Shown in pieces: positions 25,640-36,769 of a DNA stretch of 64,000 nt. The position numbers and the translations under genes were made by a program. Below the pieces are notes generated by a model that was given only the letters and a program-made list of their open reading frames with translations, did no database searches and was not told the origin of the DNA. Position 1 is the stretch's first letter. Each line of letters begins with the position of its first letter. The stretch is taken from NCBI GenBank assembly GCA_037974665.1, contig CM075773.1, positions 45,834,080 to 45,898,079 of the forward strand, in the 5' to 3' direction. This stretch comes from Ehretia macrophylla (Eukaryota > Streptophyta > Magnoliopsida > Boraginales > Ehretiaceae).

Positions 25640-25722
25640 CCGAATCGGTACGATTCACGATTCGATTCGATTCACGATTCAAAAAAATGACATTTCGATT
25701 CACGATACGATTCACGATTCGA
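25640..25722. repeat. hAT right subterminal repeats
   Basis: gattcacgattcgattcg and several cacgattc repeats mirror the left-end words. Confidence 0.75.
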
Positions 25723-25730
25723 CAACTATG

Positions 25731-25738
25731 GTGACACC
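25731..25738 (+). other. hAT target-site duplication, right
   Basis: gtgacacc, identical to 21109-21116; host sequence aattaagatcgatgca resumes and matches 39423 onward. Confidence 0.9.
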
Positions 25739-27650
25739 AATTAAGATCGATGCAATGTTTGGATGGGTTAATATGGATGAAAATTGATGTTAATTTATGT
25801 GAGAAGAAAGTAAAGAGTGGGATTTAAAATTTTCTTTATGGACATCATTTTAATTCAAAGGATGTCTAAGCTGTTTTATATCATTTGAGATGTTACCCAT
25901 GATTGACCAAAAAAAAGAAAAGATGTTACCCATGAAAACTGATTTTAAGATCTCTCATGCCTAAAGTAAGAATCATACCCACCAGTACATATGGCTAGTG
26001 GGGACTCGTTTCATTTTTTTCTTTTTTCTTTGTTCTGATTCAATGGAGACTTCATCTACGAGAATTAATCTCAAAACTTTTTAGACTTAAAATGAGAATA
26101 ATATTACTAGACCAAACGATTAGTGGCCGATTCGTTTCATTTTAGATTTTAGATTATATACTTAACGATTTCTTTCCTACGTGTTAGAATGATATATCAT
26201 ACCACTTTAAGTGACTCTTTAGGGTAATAACCTAGCTGGCCCTCCCTAGAAATTCCCGTTGTTTGATCTGTCTCGAAAATGGGTGCTCAACAATGTCTTA
26301 ATAGGACTTAATCCCTACTCATCACCCTTAGAGATAGTTGATTGAATCAATAAAATATTGACTAGAGATCCAGGGTAAGGCTAACGGGAGGTGGCAAAAC
26401 GCCCCAACCATCAACAGGCATCCATTATGAGTAATTTGTTGATAGATGCATGTTGAAGGCAGCCAATTTGTAATTGTTTCAAATTACATGAAGATTCATG
26501 TCGTTTTTTGTACGGTAGTGTTTTTTGAAAGGTGAAATGTGAAAACGGATTCGTTGCCTTGCGCCATCCTTGTGGTCAATGTTGTTTTCACCTATGTACC
26601 TTTATTAAATGAAAAATGTTGCTGTGTTTTTTACTTTTTACATGCATGCTTAATTGATAGATCGTTCGTTAATCACCATCTATATATTAGTTAAATTTGT
26701 ATGTAGATTAGGTATACAAAAAAAAAATGATAAGTGAGTAATGAAAAAAAAGTCGTCATCTATGTATTTATTTAGTTTGTATGCCATTTTAAGTATAACA
26801 AAAGAAGAAGATAAGCAAGTAATAAACAAAAAAAGGTGATATAAAATCTATTAATATTCTAAAAGAACAACCATTATGTCACATGTCAACAATGAGTATC
26901 TCTTCAAGCAACACTATCATGCCACTGTTAGAGGTGTAACCCCAGCTCAAATCAAAATTTTGTCTTAAAATGAAAAATTTTGTCTTTCTAAAAATACCAC
27001 CTCCAAATCTTGGCCCCACAAGGTGGTCCCAAAAAGAATGGGTAGTGGAGAATTGTTAGAGGGTCAATGATGTTAACAATGATTTGTGGTAGTCAGAGTT
27101 ATAACTCTTATGCATCCGAGGAAGATATATATTACCGACACATGCATAAGATGAACTAATGCGCCCCGCCCGTTTCGCAATCAAAGGCGGGCACATGAAA
27201 AATCAAATTTCTGATACATTCGATTTGTATCATAATTGGCTTTCATATAGAATAAAACTCTCAATTTTTATCTTTCTCATTCAATGTCGCCTAGTAGGCC
27301 ATTCACTGTAAACCTCCAATAATAAGCATAAAAATTAACTGATATTGCGTAAATCATAAGATTGAGAGAATACATAAAAATCAAATTTCTTAGGAGAAAA
27401 TACATATTTTGATACATATATATATGGACTTTGATACTACATGTAACCATAGTTATTGCGAAAACATATAACAATTGAATTTATCAGAAGTTATGTAATT
27501 ATCACAGTAAATCACTAAAGCCACAAGTACTACTTGACGAAAAAGACGAAGTTATGATAGTAATTAATTGATTTCTCTATCTTATAGGTAGGGCAATAAA
27601 TAATTAATATGTATATATAGGAATATGTTAGTTACTTTCATCAAATAACC
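25739..27650 (+). repeat. segmental duplication SD2, copy a, right part
   Basis: 25739-25890 matches 39421-39575. 27300-27650 matches 40675-41000 (aaaattaactgatattgc on). In between, 26430-26850 is another copy of the 14.6-15.0 kb module, and 27000-27030 (caaatcttggcccc acaagg) corresponds to the 40.15-kb repeat. No gene; short minus-strand frames at 27277 and 27650 are not convincing. Confidence 0.75.
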
Positions 27651-28117
27651 TAATGTGATGTGGAACGAGATTCAAATGAGTTAATGAAAGAGATTGACAA
27701 AATCAAACCCAAAATGAAGAACAAAAAAACCTTATGAAGAACCCGACTTTGGAGCCTTAAATCTCTAATTATGGATGCGTTATATGGAAGCATTGCACAT
27801 GATTGCAAGGATCTCATGGTATAGAACAAGTTCAAAATAAGATTCGGCTTCAATCCTCACCTAAAGATAATTTTCTAGCTGCCCAAAGTTTACTCTTTAC
27901 ATCTTTCTTTGTTGTGAACAGTACTATTTAGTTCTGAATACTACTATTTGGTTGTTTTTCTCCCACATGAAAACTTAAACAAATGTTTATGAGCTCCAAT
28001 AAATAAATAGATCCCCAAACTCTTTTTTTTTTTTTTGGTGAAACCCCAAACTCATTAAGCACACCTCAATCAATACACAGACTAATCAATCAATCCTTTA
28101 GAACAATTCAGTGCAAT
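27651..28117. other. AT-rich spacer
   Basis: Nothing recognised apart from a T run near 28023. Confidence 0.4.
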
Positions 28118-28256
28118 ATCTCCTCTGTTAAATAAATATATATTCTCCTTCATTGTACACTCAAGTCGATCTATCTGATTTCATGCTTTATGTGCTAATT
28201 AATAAATATTATTTGCCACCAAAGCAGCCCTAGCTAAATTGGAATTTTCAATGTGT
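28118..28256 (+). repeat. partial copy of the flank repeat
   Basis: tattctccttcattgtacac through atttgccaccaaagcagc matches 2735-2830 and both arms of the 18.5-19.8 kb inverted repeat. Confidence 0.8.
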
Positions 28257-29847
28257 TGTCTTTTTTTTTTTTTTTGGTCAAATGGACCACTTACATTGAC
28301 AATGACTAAAGTAAAAGCTTTCTACAATCTTTCTACATCCTTTATAGACATGCCTTGAAGATTCTATTTGTGATATAATTTGCTCAAATTAAGTTTTGGT
28401 TTAGTCATTGCATATTGTACTCATTCATCATAAAAAAAAACGTAGCTTTAAACATAAAGCCAATAATTTTTATTTATAATTGATATAAAAAAATTATCTA
28501 TAAATAACTGTTTTGATCCCTAATTGGGTGACACCAATATATAATATTGTCATGTTGAAATTTTTGAAGTGGTGAATGAGAAATTAACTTTATAATCGAT
28601 TTACTGAAGAAATCGGTGTCTCATTTACATAGAAAGGAAAAAGGAAAAACATGGTTGAATGCATTAAAGTGCATTGACATTCATATTGAATGAGAAGAAG
28701 AATGTTGATATGGTCAATTTGAGTGTTCAACATTCAGATTTGAATGCATTCATAAGCTGCATGATGTTGATTTAAGGCTATAATGCTCAACGGTCAGCAT
28801 GAGGTATAAAGAGCTGTAATAATGCTCTTTCAATGGATGCTCAACATTGCTATACGTTCAATTTTGAATACTAGGCTGCCTACGTTATAAAAGTTAAAAC
28901 ATGTTAATGCTGATGTTAAGGCTGCCTATACGTTTTGTTCCTTCAATATTCAAATCAGAGAAGGTGCTTGCAATAGCATTTATAATGGTGGTTTACTGCA
29001 CATTATGATGAAATTTTGATGGCCATATTTCTAGTTCTTTTTTCTCCTATATATACTATTACTAGGTGATTCAAGGCTTTTGAGAATACAAGAGAAAATA
29101 GGGTTAGAAATCTTAGACTAGTTTTCACTGCATTGTATTGAGAGAGTTTAGATACTTTTTTTTTTTATAAGCTCTTGTACTGGAGTGCTACATTTGCAAG
29201 AGGATTAACCGTTATATCCTGAAAGGTTTGAACTTAAGAGAGGTACAACATAATAGTCTGGTAATAAAACCTTAAGGACATCGTGTTGAACACGAGCCGC
29301 GATTTGTATAATTGTAACTATTCTAATTTTATTTCAGTCTTTCATTAATGTTATATAATTTCTGTTATTTTATTTTTTGATTTAATATTCCAGTTTTCAG
29401 TCTCGAATTACACCATCAATTTATATTATGCCAACAATTGTCAATCCTGACCTCCGGCCTCTAACTTCACCACTGGTAGCATAGCTCCAAATTCTTATAA
29501 AGGTGTACATAGTAATAGGTGTAGTCAAGGATAATGGTAGCATAGCTCCAAATTCTCAAAAAGATTTCACTAAGAATTTTGCTCCAGGTCGCTATCTAAG
29601 GTATTGCCAATTCAGTAGTGCAGCTTAAGTGTTTCATGTCGTTTTCTAAATTCTTACAAACAAAGAATTCAGAAAATATTTTAGTCAGGTAACGTTAAAG
29701 GTGTTGGCGTCTGATGTTTTCTAAACAAGACTAAAAAATCAGCGAAGCTTTAGGGATTCTGAAATGGTTGCTATTTATTTCACTTCTTGATCTACAGGTA
29801 GTCCATCTACGTTCTTATCATTTTTCCTCTTCATAACTTAACTCTTT
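28257..29847. other. unassigned stretch, part possibly an LTR relic
   Basis: No protein-like frame. Around 29050-29170 a TATA-like sequence (ctcctatatatacta) is followed by gggttagaaatc and a gagagagttt segment, a layout seen in Ty1/copia LTRs, but I could not find ends or a target duplication. The phrase ggtagcatagctccaaattct occurs twice (29477, 29537). Confidence 0.3.
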
Positions 29848-30060
29848 ATGGCAGAGGCTACGAGACCAACCCATTTTCTTTACCTCTTCGAAGAAAACTT
29901 GTATAGCCAGTTTAATGTCATGTATATGATGACAATTAACTGTCTTTGTTTGCAAAGCCACAATAATATTCTGCCTACTAACCTTACTATTCTTGCATTT
30001 ATTGTCCCAGTGCTGCTTACTATTCTTGCATTTATTGTCCCAGTGCTGCTCAACATACCC
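29848..30060 (+). pseudogene. 5' half of membrane-protein family gene with internal 33-bp duplication (copy 6)
   Basis: The ATG at 29848 opens MAEATRPTHFLYLFEENLYS and the frame is open through the first membrane segment. There the 33 bp at 29983-30015 are repeated exactly at 30016-30048, doubling the segment (LTILAFIVPVL twice). Family similarity stops at about 30055, after the LN that begins the loop, and the frame ends at 30115. The last three membrane segments are missing, so this is a truncated copy. A short membrane peptide could be made, without evidence. Confidence 0.7.
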
Positions 30061-30322
30061 AGCAATTCACTTTTACTAGTACGTTGCAGTCTATTAACAA
30101 TGACTCTAAATAGATAATAGAACTTCAAAAAGAATATAGATAACGAGACAAGTATTTGTTTAAAGAGTAAATTGCTTTAAACCAGCTCTTATAGTTTGTC
30201 AAAAGTGCGTAGGACCTCCCTGTGGTGTCAAAACCCCCTCCAGACCTCCCTGTGGTTTGAAAAACGTAGCACCACAATCCCGTCAAAAAACTTGTTACTT
30301 TTAACGAAGAGTGTGTTGCACG

Positions 30323-30324
<2 letters not shown>

Positions 30325-30352
<28 letters not shown>
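30325..30352. repeat. (TA)n microsatellite
   Basis: Pure TA tract in element D; a second lies at 30568-30594. Confidence 0.9.
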
Positions 30353-30354
<2 letters not shown>

Positions 30355-30563
30355 CATAGTCATCTTCTCCACCCACCCTATCCTACCCTACCCCACCCCA
30401 ACTCCAACCCTAACCCTGGCGGAATCCACCCTCACCCCACAATCCCATCGAACCCCCCACCCCTAGCCCCGTCGAACCCCCCACTCCAGCACCGTCAGAT
30501 CCCCACCCTACCCCCTGACCCCATCAGACTCCCCCCACCCCATCCCCCTCCAAACCCCATCAA

Positions 30564-30601
<38 letters not shown>

Positions 30602-30649
30602 TTGTTTCCTTTTTCTGGTTTGGTGTGTATATATATCTATATACATATA

Positions 30650-32419
30650 TGCTAGTAGTAAATAATCTTAAAAGGGGGTGAATTAAGATTATAGCAAAAT
30701 ATTGCTATTTAAAAATTTACTACAACCCACAAAAACTTCTTTGAGACAATTTATCAAACATCTAATGTGAATAACTAGATAAGAGATATTATGATGAATA
30801 AAATCACACTAAGAGCAAGATAAATACTCTAAGTAATATATATGACAATAAATGTAAATAGAGTAGGGAAAGAGAAATCAAACTCGGTATTTTCAAGTGA
30901 TTCGAACTCCCAAAGGCCTAGTCGACCACCTAAGGTCTTCATCCCCTTAAGATTTTCTAAACTCCACTGAATCAATACTTCTTCAAATATTGGTGAAGTA
31001 CAAACCAACTCATAACAATCCTTTCTTGAGTCCACAAGAGAAAACACAAGTTTTTTCAAGTGTTGGTAAAGCTCCAACCTACTATCTCTTTTTCTTCGAG
31101 TCCACAAAGGTTTTTTCCACACTCTTCTTTTTACAAGGATTCCCTCAATCCTAATAATTTAGAGCCCAAGAGTGTATACAATACAAAAATTTGAGTATTT
31201 GAATGATAATACAATGAAAAACAATCAAAACTCCTCAATGAGTAGATATAATACAATTGAAATCTTTGAGTGCTCAATAGATTTGCAAGTTAAATCAAGC
31301 TTGGTGTATATTGATTGAAATATATGAAATTTGAAGTTTAGAATCAATATATGATGTTTTGGAGTTGTTGGAAGAGTTCTTCGATGAAATAGGTTAGATT
31401 GGTATTTATAAAAAAACATTGCAACAGACAAATAATGGCTAGTTTTTAAACTGCTGCAAATCCGGTCGAGTGGATCTAGTCGAGTCACTCGTCCGGATTT
31501 CTCTGTCACTGATCCGGTTGAGTGGATCTGGTCGAGTGAATAGTATTCGGCCGAGTGAATAGTGCCAAATAGTGTCATTTTTCAGCTTTGCGAAATTGAG
31601 CTCAAAATTCAATTTTTCGAAGGGGAAACATTTAGTCACTTCAAAAGCACTTCTTCTAAAGTGTTTCCAACATTTTTGACACTTCAAAATATTTTTTAAA
31701 TTCTTGTGGACAGAGTAAAATCGATTTTTATAATCAAGAGTTTAAAATATATTTTTCACCCGAAAATTCAACCTTTTAAATATAAATCATTTGGACCTTT
31801 TAAGAGGACTTCTTCAAAAGATGTTTCAACCCAATTAATCTTTTAGAATATTTTTAAAACTCTTAAGGAAATATTTAAGGACATTTATGAAAGTTTACCA
31901 AGAGCTTGAACCAAAAAAATGCATACCTAAGGCAGACAACATTTTGAAGCCGCTATCCCTTATGTCGCCACGTCTCTATCCTTATAACACCACTTCATCT
32001 TCATGTCTTCAAGTCTTGATTCTTGAAATATAATCTTCATTTCTTCAACTCTTCAAGACTTCATTTTTTCATACTTGTGGTGATCTTGATTATATATTCT
32101 TCAATGACATACATAAGTTTGCATCTTTTCTATCTTGCATTCTTTAATCAAAATTGTTTACCTCTTCATGTAAGATACTCTTCCTCTTTCAACACCAATC
32201 ATCCATAATATATTTTGGCTTACAAAATCATTAATTCAATATAATGCACACAAGCCAAAACATTAAAGAACAATTGGGCTTATAATGAGATATACATTTA
32301 ATGCACGTACGCCAATAAGTGTGTATTTAAGCTTGTAAACACAGTACAAATACACTTACAAATCCTATTATACTTGATTTGTTATTATCAAAATCATATC
32401 TTTTGGCACAAGGCCAACA
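30650..32419 (+). mobile_element. solo LTR (1770 bp) nested in element D
   Basis: Begins tgctagtagtaaataatc, ends aaggccaaca (TG...CA), and is flanked by atata on both sides (30645-30649, 32420-32424). The duplication lies in a TA-rich tract, so it is weak evidence alone, but the LTR sequence interrupts an otherwise continuous (TA)-rich interior. No primer site or coding region accompanies it. Tandem-like phrases such as gtcgagtgaatagt near 31530 occur inside. Family not determined. Confidence 0.6.
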
Positions 32420-32684
32420 ATATATATATAAACAAAAGGAAAAAGTAGAAAAGAGTGAAAAGAGTAAAGGCAAATGGAAAGAGAAAAAGTAAATATATCA
32501 TTAAGGGCAATACGGTCATTTCAAGCATTCTGTTAGTAAATATGACAGAAACATAACTTTGGGGTGCGTATGCAATGCGACATAGACTACAAGGGGGTCT
32601 GGAGGGGGTTTTGACACCACATGTGGGTCATACACACTTTCGACAAACCATAGGAGGGTTTGAAGTACTTTACTCTTTGTTTAA

Positions 32685-33894
32685 ATCAAGTCTATCATGC
32701 TAAAACTCTTTGCACTTTTTTTTTTGTTGTTGTTGAAATAGGGAACTGAATTGGCAGAGCTCGACCATCAATTTTTCCAATAGAGCTCGACCACCAATAT
32801 ATAAAACATTGGTATAAAAGTAGTTGAAAAGGAAAAAGAAAAATGAATAAAATATATTAGACAATACTAATAGAGCAATGAATTTTATTTTATTTTTAAA
32901 GAAAAATCTTTTGAAGGGCTTTTTTTTATTTTTACTTGGGCTGGGTTGGGGGGGGGGGGGGGAGGGGGGGCGGGGGGTGGAGGGATGGGGTATATTGACT
33001 ATATTCCTAGCGCATTTTTTCCTCAAAAATTACGTATACTATGAAGTTGTCATGAAAATATGTTGTACTAGCAAAGTGGAGTTCGAGGGCCAGTTGCTAT
33101 TTTTTGTTTCATTTTTCATTTTTCTTCACAATCATGCTAGCCAAAGTAATGGATTATATGTAAGACGAATCAGATTTTTAACTTATATCTTATAACATCA
33201 TAAAGTAATTAAATATAAAATATATCTTAATAGTGTTGAATTGCCTTAAATAATTCGAGATAAAATATATAAGGTTACATATGAATAGCTTTTATAGTGT
33301 ATAACTTGAATTATATTACACACCCTATGACTAACTTGATATTCTTTCCCCTTACTCTATACACTTTTATGTTTACCAATTGATGGGAAAAACAAACACT
33401 AGGTATGACTGAGTGGAGAGAGAGACACCAAGAGTCTTTTAGATAGTAATCTTCCAATTACTTTCACCCATCATGGATTTAATTAGAAATGACATTTCAT
33501 GACCCACTAACCCTACTAAGTATTTCATAATGTAGAATTATAATAAACCACTAATCCCATAGCACATTAAATCTACTGAAAAATGTTAAAATTTTTACAT
33601 GACTAATGAATTGAAGAATTTTAGAGATTGTTTGTAAGTGGTGTTCGAAAAATAAAAATAAATATGTCACATAGGAGTTGGAAGAAAATAGAAGAAGCCA
33701 CATAGGATAAATAGTGATATTGTTAGATAAAGGTGTGTAAGGCACCCCTATATAAAAATATGAGCTCTTCAATTAAAGGTCATGTAGTTAAGCTCTACAT
33801 TTTGTACTAAAACAAGTGCAAGTTCTAAAATTACCATTTTGCACAAAAAAAGGGTAAACAAAAATAAGCACAAGGTACCCCCCCCCCCCCCCCT
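32685..33894. other. spacer with G-run
   Basis: No gene. A G-rich tract (32944-32990, including a G15-like run) could form quadruplexes. A C17 run at 33878-33893 precedes the SD1 copy. Frames of 70-108 codons here are low-complexity artefacts. Confidence 0.6.
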
Positions 33895-35196
33895 TAACAT
33901 TCTATACCAAGCACATCATCATTTCTTTGTCACTTAAAATTGAATGAAATATATAAATTAGTTGAAAAACCATGAAAAGGACTCATATAAAGGTCATTTA
34001 TAATTCATATATATTCCACGTGCTTTTCTAAGAATTATGTATATCAAGTGGGGTGCATTCAATTCTTTTTTTTTTTGGCTTGGCTGGAATCAAATTTTTC
34101 AACAAGGATTATATGACGTACACTTTAACATTTTTCAACAAGGATCAAATTTTTAAGGATTATGTTTTTTTTTTTTTTATCTTAGTAGAAATTAACATTA
34201 TCAATATATCCATCTCCGAAAAAGAGGGTATGGGCCATATGTTTTTTGTTTATTCTTAGTAGAAATTACAGTGAAATAGGGTCATATGTGAAAGAACAAG
34301 GTTTTCAATTAAAGTGTTGCTCACAATTATTGAATATGCACCAATCGTAAGGACAGGTCTCTTACAAAAAAAGTTGTTGGTCCACTTCTTTGAGAAGATA
34401 CTCTATGAAAAGAAGGATGATCTATGGAGACAGGGATGTCTTTCAGTAGATCAAGAATCCAATCTTAAGGATATGGTCTCTTTCAACAGACACAAACAAT
34501 AATTGAGATAAGGATGTCTTTCAGTAGATCAACACCAATCTTAAAGTTTTTTATGGAGTCTTGCGGGGGGAGTCAACATTCATCTTTCTTTACTTCTTAC
34601 AACTCTTTGGTTGGCATAGCTTATAATATTGCTTAGGACATGAAATGTTTACGTCTTGTATCAAAAGATGGATAATATTCCTACAATTAGCTGTTTTACT
34701 TTTTTTCATTGTCTTTTGGAGACTTACAATTATCTATTTTGGTTTTTTCATGTTCACATCTTGTATCTTAATTACTTGATATTTTTTTCTTTGACATTTT
34801 GTTTTTTCAACTTCTACAAGGCCTATCTTTTTTTTTTCTTTTTTTTCCTCTTTCTGTCAAGCACCACATAGAAAAAATCCCTAAATCTTTTTAATCCATC
34901 AATTACATGACAAATTTTAACTATTATTCTCATAACATCATAACATTATCAGTATCCCCGTCTCTGAACAAGTGGGGCTGGGCCATATGATTTTTCTTTA
35001 TTCTTACTAGTAATTAGAGTGCAAGAACATCCATGCCCCAATTAACTCCCAAACCGTCGTGAGAAAAAAGAGGTTTTTTCTTTTGCTTTTTTTTTTAGTC
35101 AAGTTTTGTTGCACCATATGCGTTCACCTGTTTGACATTTTAAACAAATTGATCACACTGACTCTTTAGGAATAATAAGCTTCCAACACAAGGGCT

Positions 35197-35204
35197 ATTT
35201 AAGA
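35197..35204 (+). promoter_or_regulatory. candidate TATA box of the 35.3-kb family gene
   Basis: tatttaag, 75 bp upstream of the ATG, in a segment shared with the 11.2-kb paralogue. Confidence 0.4.
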
Positions 35205-35278
35205 AAGCCTACGTGTTCTTGATATACTCATCTAAATCACTCCCCTCATTCATATTTCTTCTTCACAAGTCATCTTTC

Positions 35279-35926
35279 ATGGCCGAAAAAAGAACAAACC
35301 ATGTTGTTCACCAGCTTACTAGAGAACACTTGTATCGCCAGTCCAATGCCATGTATACGATGGCTGAGACAAGAACAAACCATTTTGTTCACCACATTAC
35401 TAGAGAAGAACACTTGTATAGCCAGTCCAATGCCATGTATATGATGATAATGAATTGTCTTTCTTTGCAAACCTACAATGTTTTGCCTACTCTCCTTACA
35501 ATTCTTGCTTTCATTGTCCTCGTGCTGCTCAAATTTTTGCAATTGAAGTATATAGCCAAGAATGAATCTCCCTTCGAGACCCACCAAGCAACTATGTTCA
35601 TCGCCATAACAAGTCTCCTCGTATTTTGCTTGGTATGTTATGTTTTGTCGAGAATGTCATCGACGACCAATCCCTCCCATTGTTATGCCAAACTTGTTAA
35701 AAAAAGTATGGTCTTTTTTGGTACTCTAGCAATGGCAAGTATTTACTCCATTTTTCTCCCAGACTCTTTCTGTCCCGCTCTATATGTGCTCTCCATTTAC
35801 TTTTCAACAGGTGACATTCTATACACCAATTTTTGCTCATTCTGGAGAGCTATGGTTAACATTCTGGAGCAGCCACCCGTGCAAAAAATATTCAAAAGAG
35901 TACCCTTGATTCACCAAAACACCTGA
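35279..35926 (+). CDS. predicted four-pass membrane protein, unnamed plant family (215 aa)
   Basis: This is the only uninterrupted member of the local family. Hydrophobic segments lie at about residues 69-87, 105-124, 143-160 and 166-183, with a conserved loop (AKNESPFETH, 93-102) after the first and a Cys/Tyr/Lys loop (SHCYAKLVKK, 133-142) before the third. There is no cleavable signal peptide; the first 55 residues are hydrophilic and contain two tandem copies of the family N-terminus (MAEKRTNHVV... and MAETRTNHFV...), so the ATG at 35360 may be the ancestral start. The last codons come from a LINE inserted at 35919: the stop TGA lies in LINE sequence, and the usual VDSLPV ending is displaced beyond it. 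No intron is apparent. A candidate TATA box is at 35197. I do not recognise a named domain. Function, location (endomembrane or plasma membrane) and expression are unknown. The reading frame could be intact by chance in a recent pseudogene. Confidence 0.6.
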   Translation: MAEKRTNHVVHQLTREHLYRQSNAMYTMAETRTNHFVHHITREEHLYSQSNAMYMMIMNCLSLQTYNVLPTLLTILAFIVLVLLKFLQLKYIAKNESPFETHQATMFIAITSLLVFCLVCYVLSRMSSTTNPSHCYAKLVKKSMVFFGTLAMASIYSIFLPDSFCPALYVLSIYFSTGDILYTNFCSFWRAMVNILEQPPVQKIFKRVPLIHQNT

Positions 35927-36769
35927 AGGATAGTTTAAGTTAAACATTGACGGCAGTGTCCATGGAATTGGAGGACTTACAGGTGGTGGAGGAATTCTGC
36001 GTGACTCAAAAGGCAATTTTGTCTTTGGCTTATTTGTTCATTTTGTGCATCACTCTCCTATTAAAACTGAAATTTTGGCACTGGTCCAAGGTCTTCAACT
36101 TTGTCAACAAAGAGCGATTGTCAATATATGGGTTGAGATGGATGCTTTAGCTGTTGTTAACATTATTTCCAAGGGGGCCTAGGGTTCATGGAACATTTGT
36201 TATGACATACAAGCTGCCAGGAAGCTGCTGAAAGATTGCAAAGCTAAATTATCTCACATCTATAGAGAGGGTAATCAATCTGCAGATTTCCTTGCCAACT
36301 TGGGGGCTAAAGCTTCTAGTCTTTATGTGCTTTATTCTTCTCACAACTACCACGAACTGAAAGGTATGCTCCGATTGGACAAATCATGTCTTCCTCAATT
36401 TAGATTCTAAGTGTGTTTCTATGAACTGTCTTGTAGTTATTTTCCTCTTGGGATCTTTTAAAGCTTGTATTAAGGGAGGCAGATTATGTCTCCCCTTTAT
36501 TCTTGTTGCTCTTTGTGTTTTGCACTTTTTTAAGTTGTCATTTAGATAGTATCACAACTTTTCAAACATCAACCCTTTTAAGCTCCGTTAGGTTCTCTTT
36601 TATAAGATGAGGCAACATGTGCCTCCTCTAGACTAGAATTGGACGATGGGGCAGGTAAGTCCCCCATCCTTCCGTGAAGGTTTAGGCTATTTGTCCCCCT
36701 TCACTTTTGTATTTTTCGTTCGTTGATTAATAAAATCCCGAAGGGAAGTCCCTCTCTTTTGCCAAAAAA
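35919..36769 (+). mobile_element. 5'-truncated L1-type LINE end carrying an RNase H domain
   Basis: A frame at 35943-36410 reads as a LINE-encoded RNase H (RVT_3 type): IDGS with the first Asp, KTEILA with Glu, EMDALAVVN with the second Asp, then GNQSADFLANLG with the last Asp. One TAG at 36180 interrupts it. The final residues (LDKSCLPQFRF) match the end of the 51-57 kb LINE. A 360-bp 3'UTR follows, ending gattaataaa...cttttgcc plus A6. Relative to 11.8 kb, 33 bp of target are missing and no target duplication is visible. Confidence 0.85.

Larger units (their letters stand above)
21117..25730 (+). mobile_element. hAT-superfamily DNA transposon, 4614 bp, apparently complete
   Basis: The ends are short imperfect inverted repeats (ctctgttgttagaatcgt on the left; reverse complement of the right end catagttgtcgaatcgt). 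An 8-bp duplication gtgacacc flanks them. The subterminal 150 bp on the left and 90 bp on the right are packed with tacgattc/gaatcgta-type words. The duplicated block at 39415-39430 continues from cccga to caccaattaag without the element, although that site also lacks 7 bp, so it is a near-perfect rather than exact empty allele. One multi-exon transposase gene lies inside in + orientation. Whether it still moves is unknown. Confidence 0.9.
30164..32676. mobile_element. non-autonomous long-TIR element D (MULE-like, 2513 bp) containing a solo LTR
   Basis: The ends are complementary over about 85 bp (agagtaaattgctttaaacc left; mirror of agagtaaagtacttcaaacc right). The 8-bp ttgtttaa flanks both (30156-30163, 32677-32684). 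An apparently insertion-free relative, caagtatatgtttaaatcaa, occurs at 42222-42241 and joins left- and right-flank sequence. The element's own DNA (without the nested LTR) is about 740 bp, non-coding, C-rich with two TA tracts. Confidence 0.75.

Noticed and set aside
28540-29400. Possible Ty1/copia LTR with TATA box
   Set aside because: No TG...CA ends, primer site or target duplication could be fixed, so it was left as unassigned spacer.
32878-33195. 105-codon frame crossing the G-run
   Set aside because: Low-complexity Gly/Phe/Leu composition from homopolymers; no similarity in paralogous DNA.
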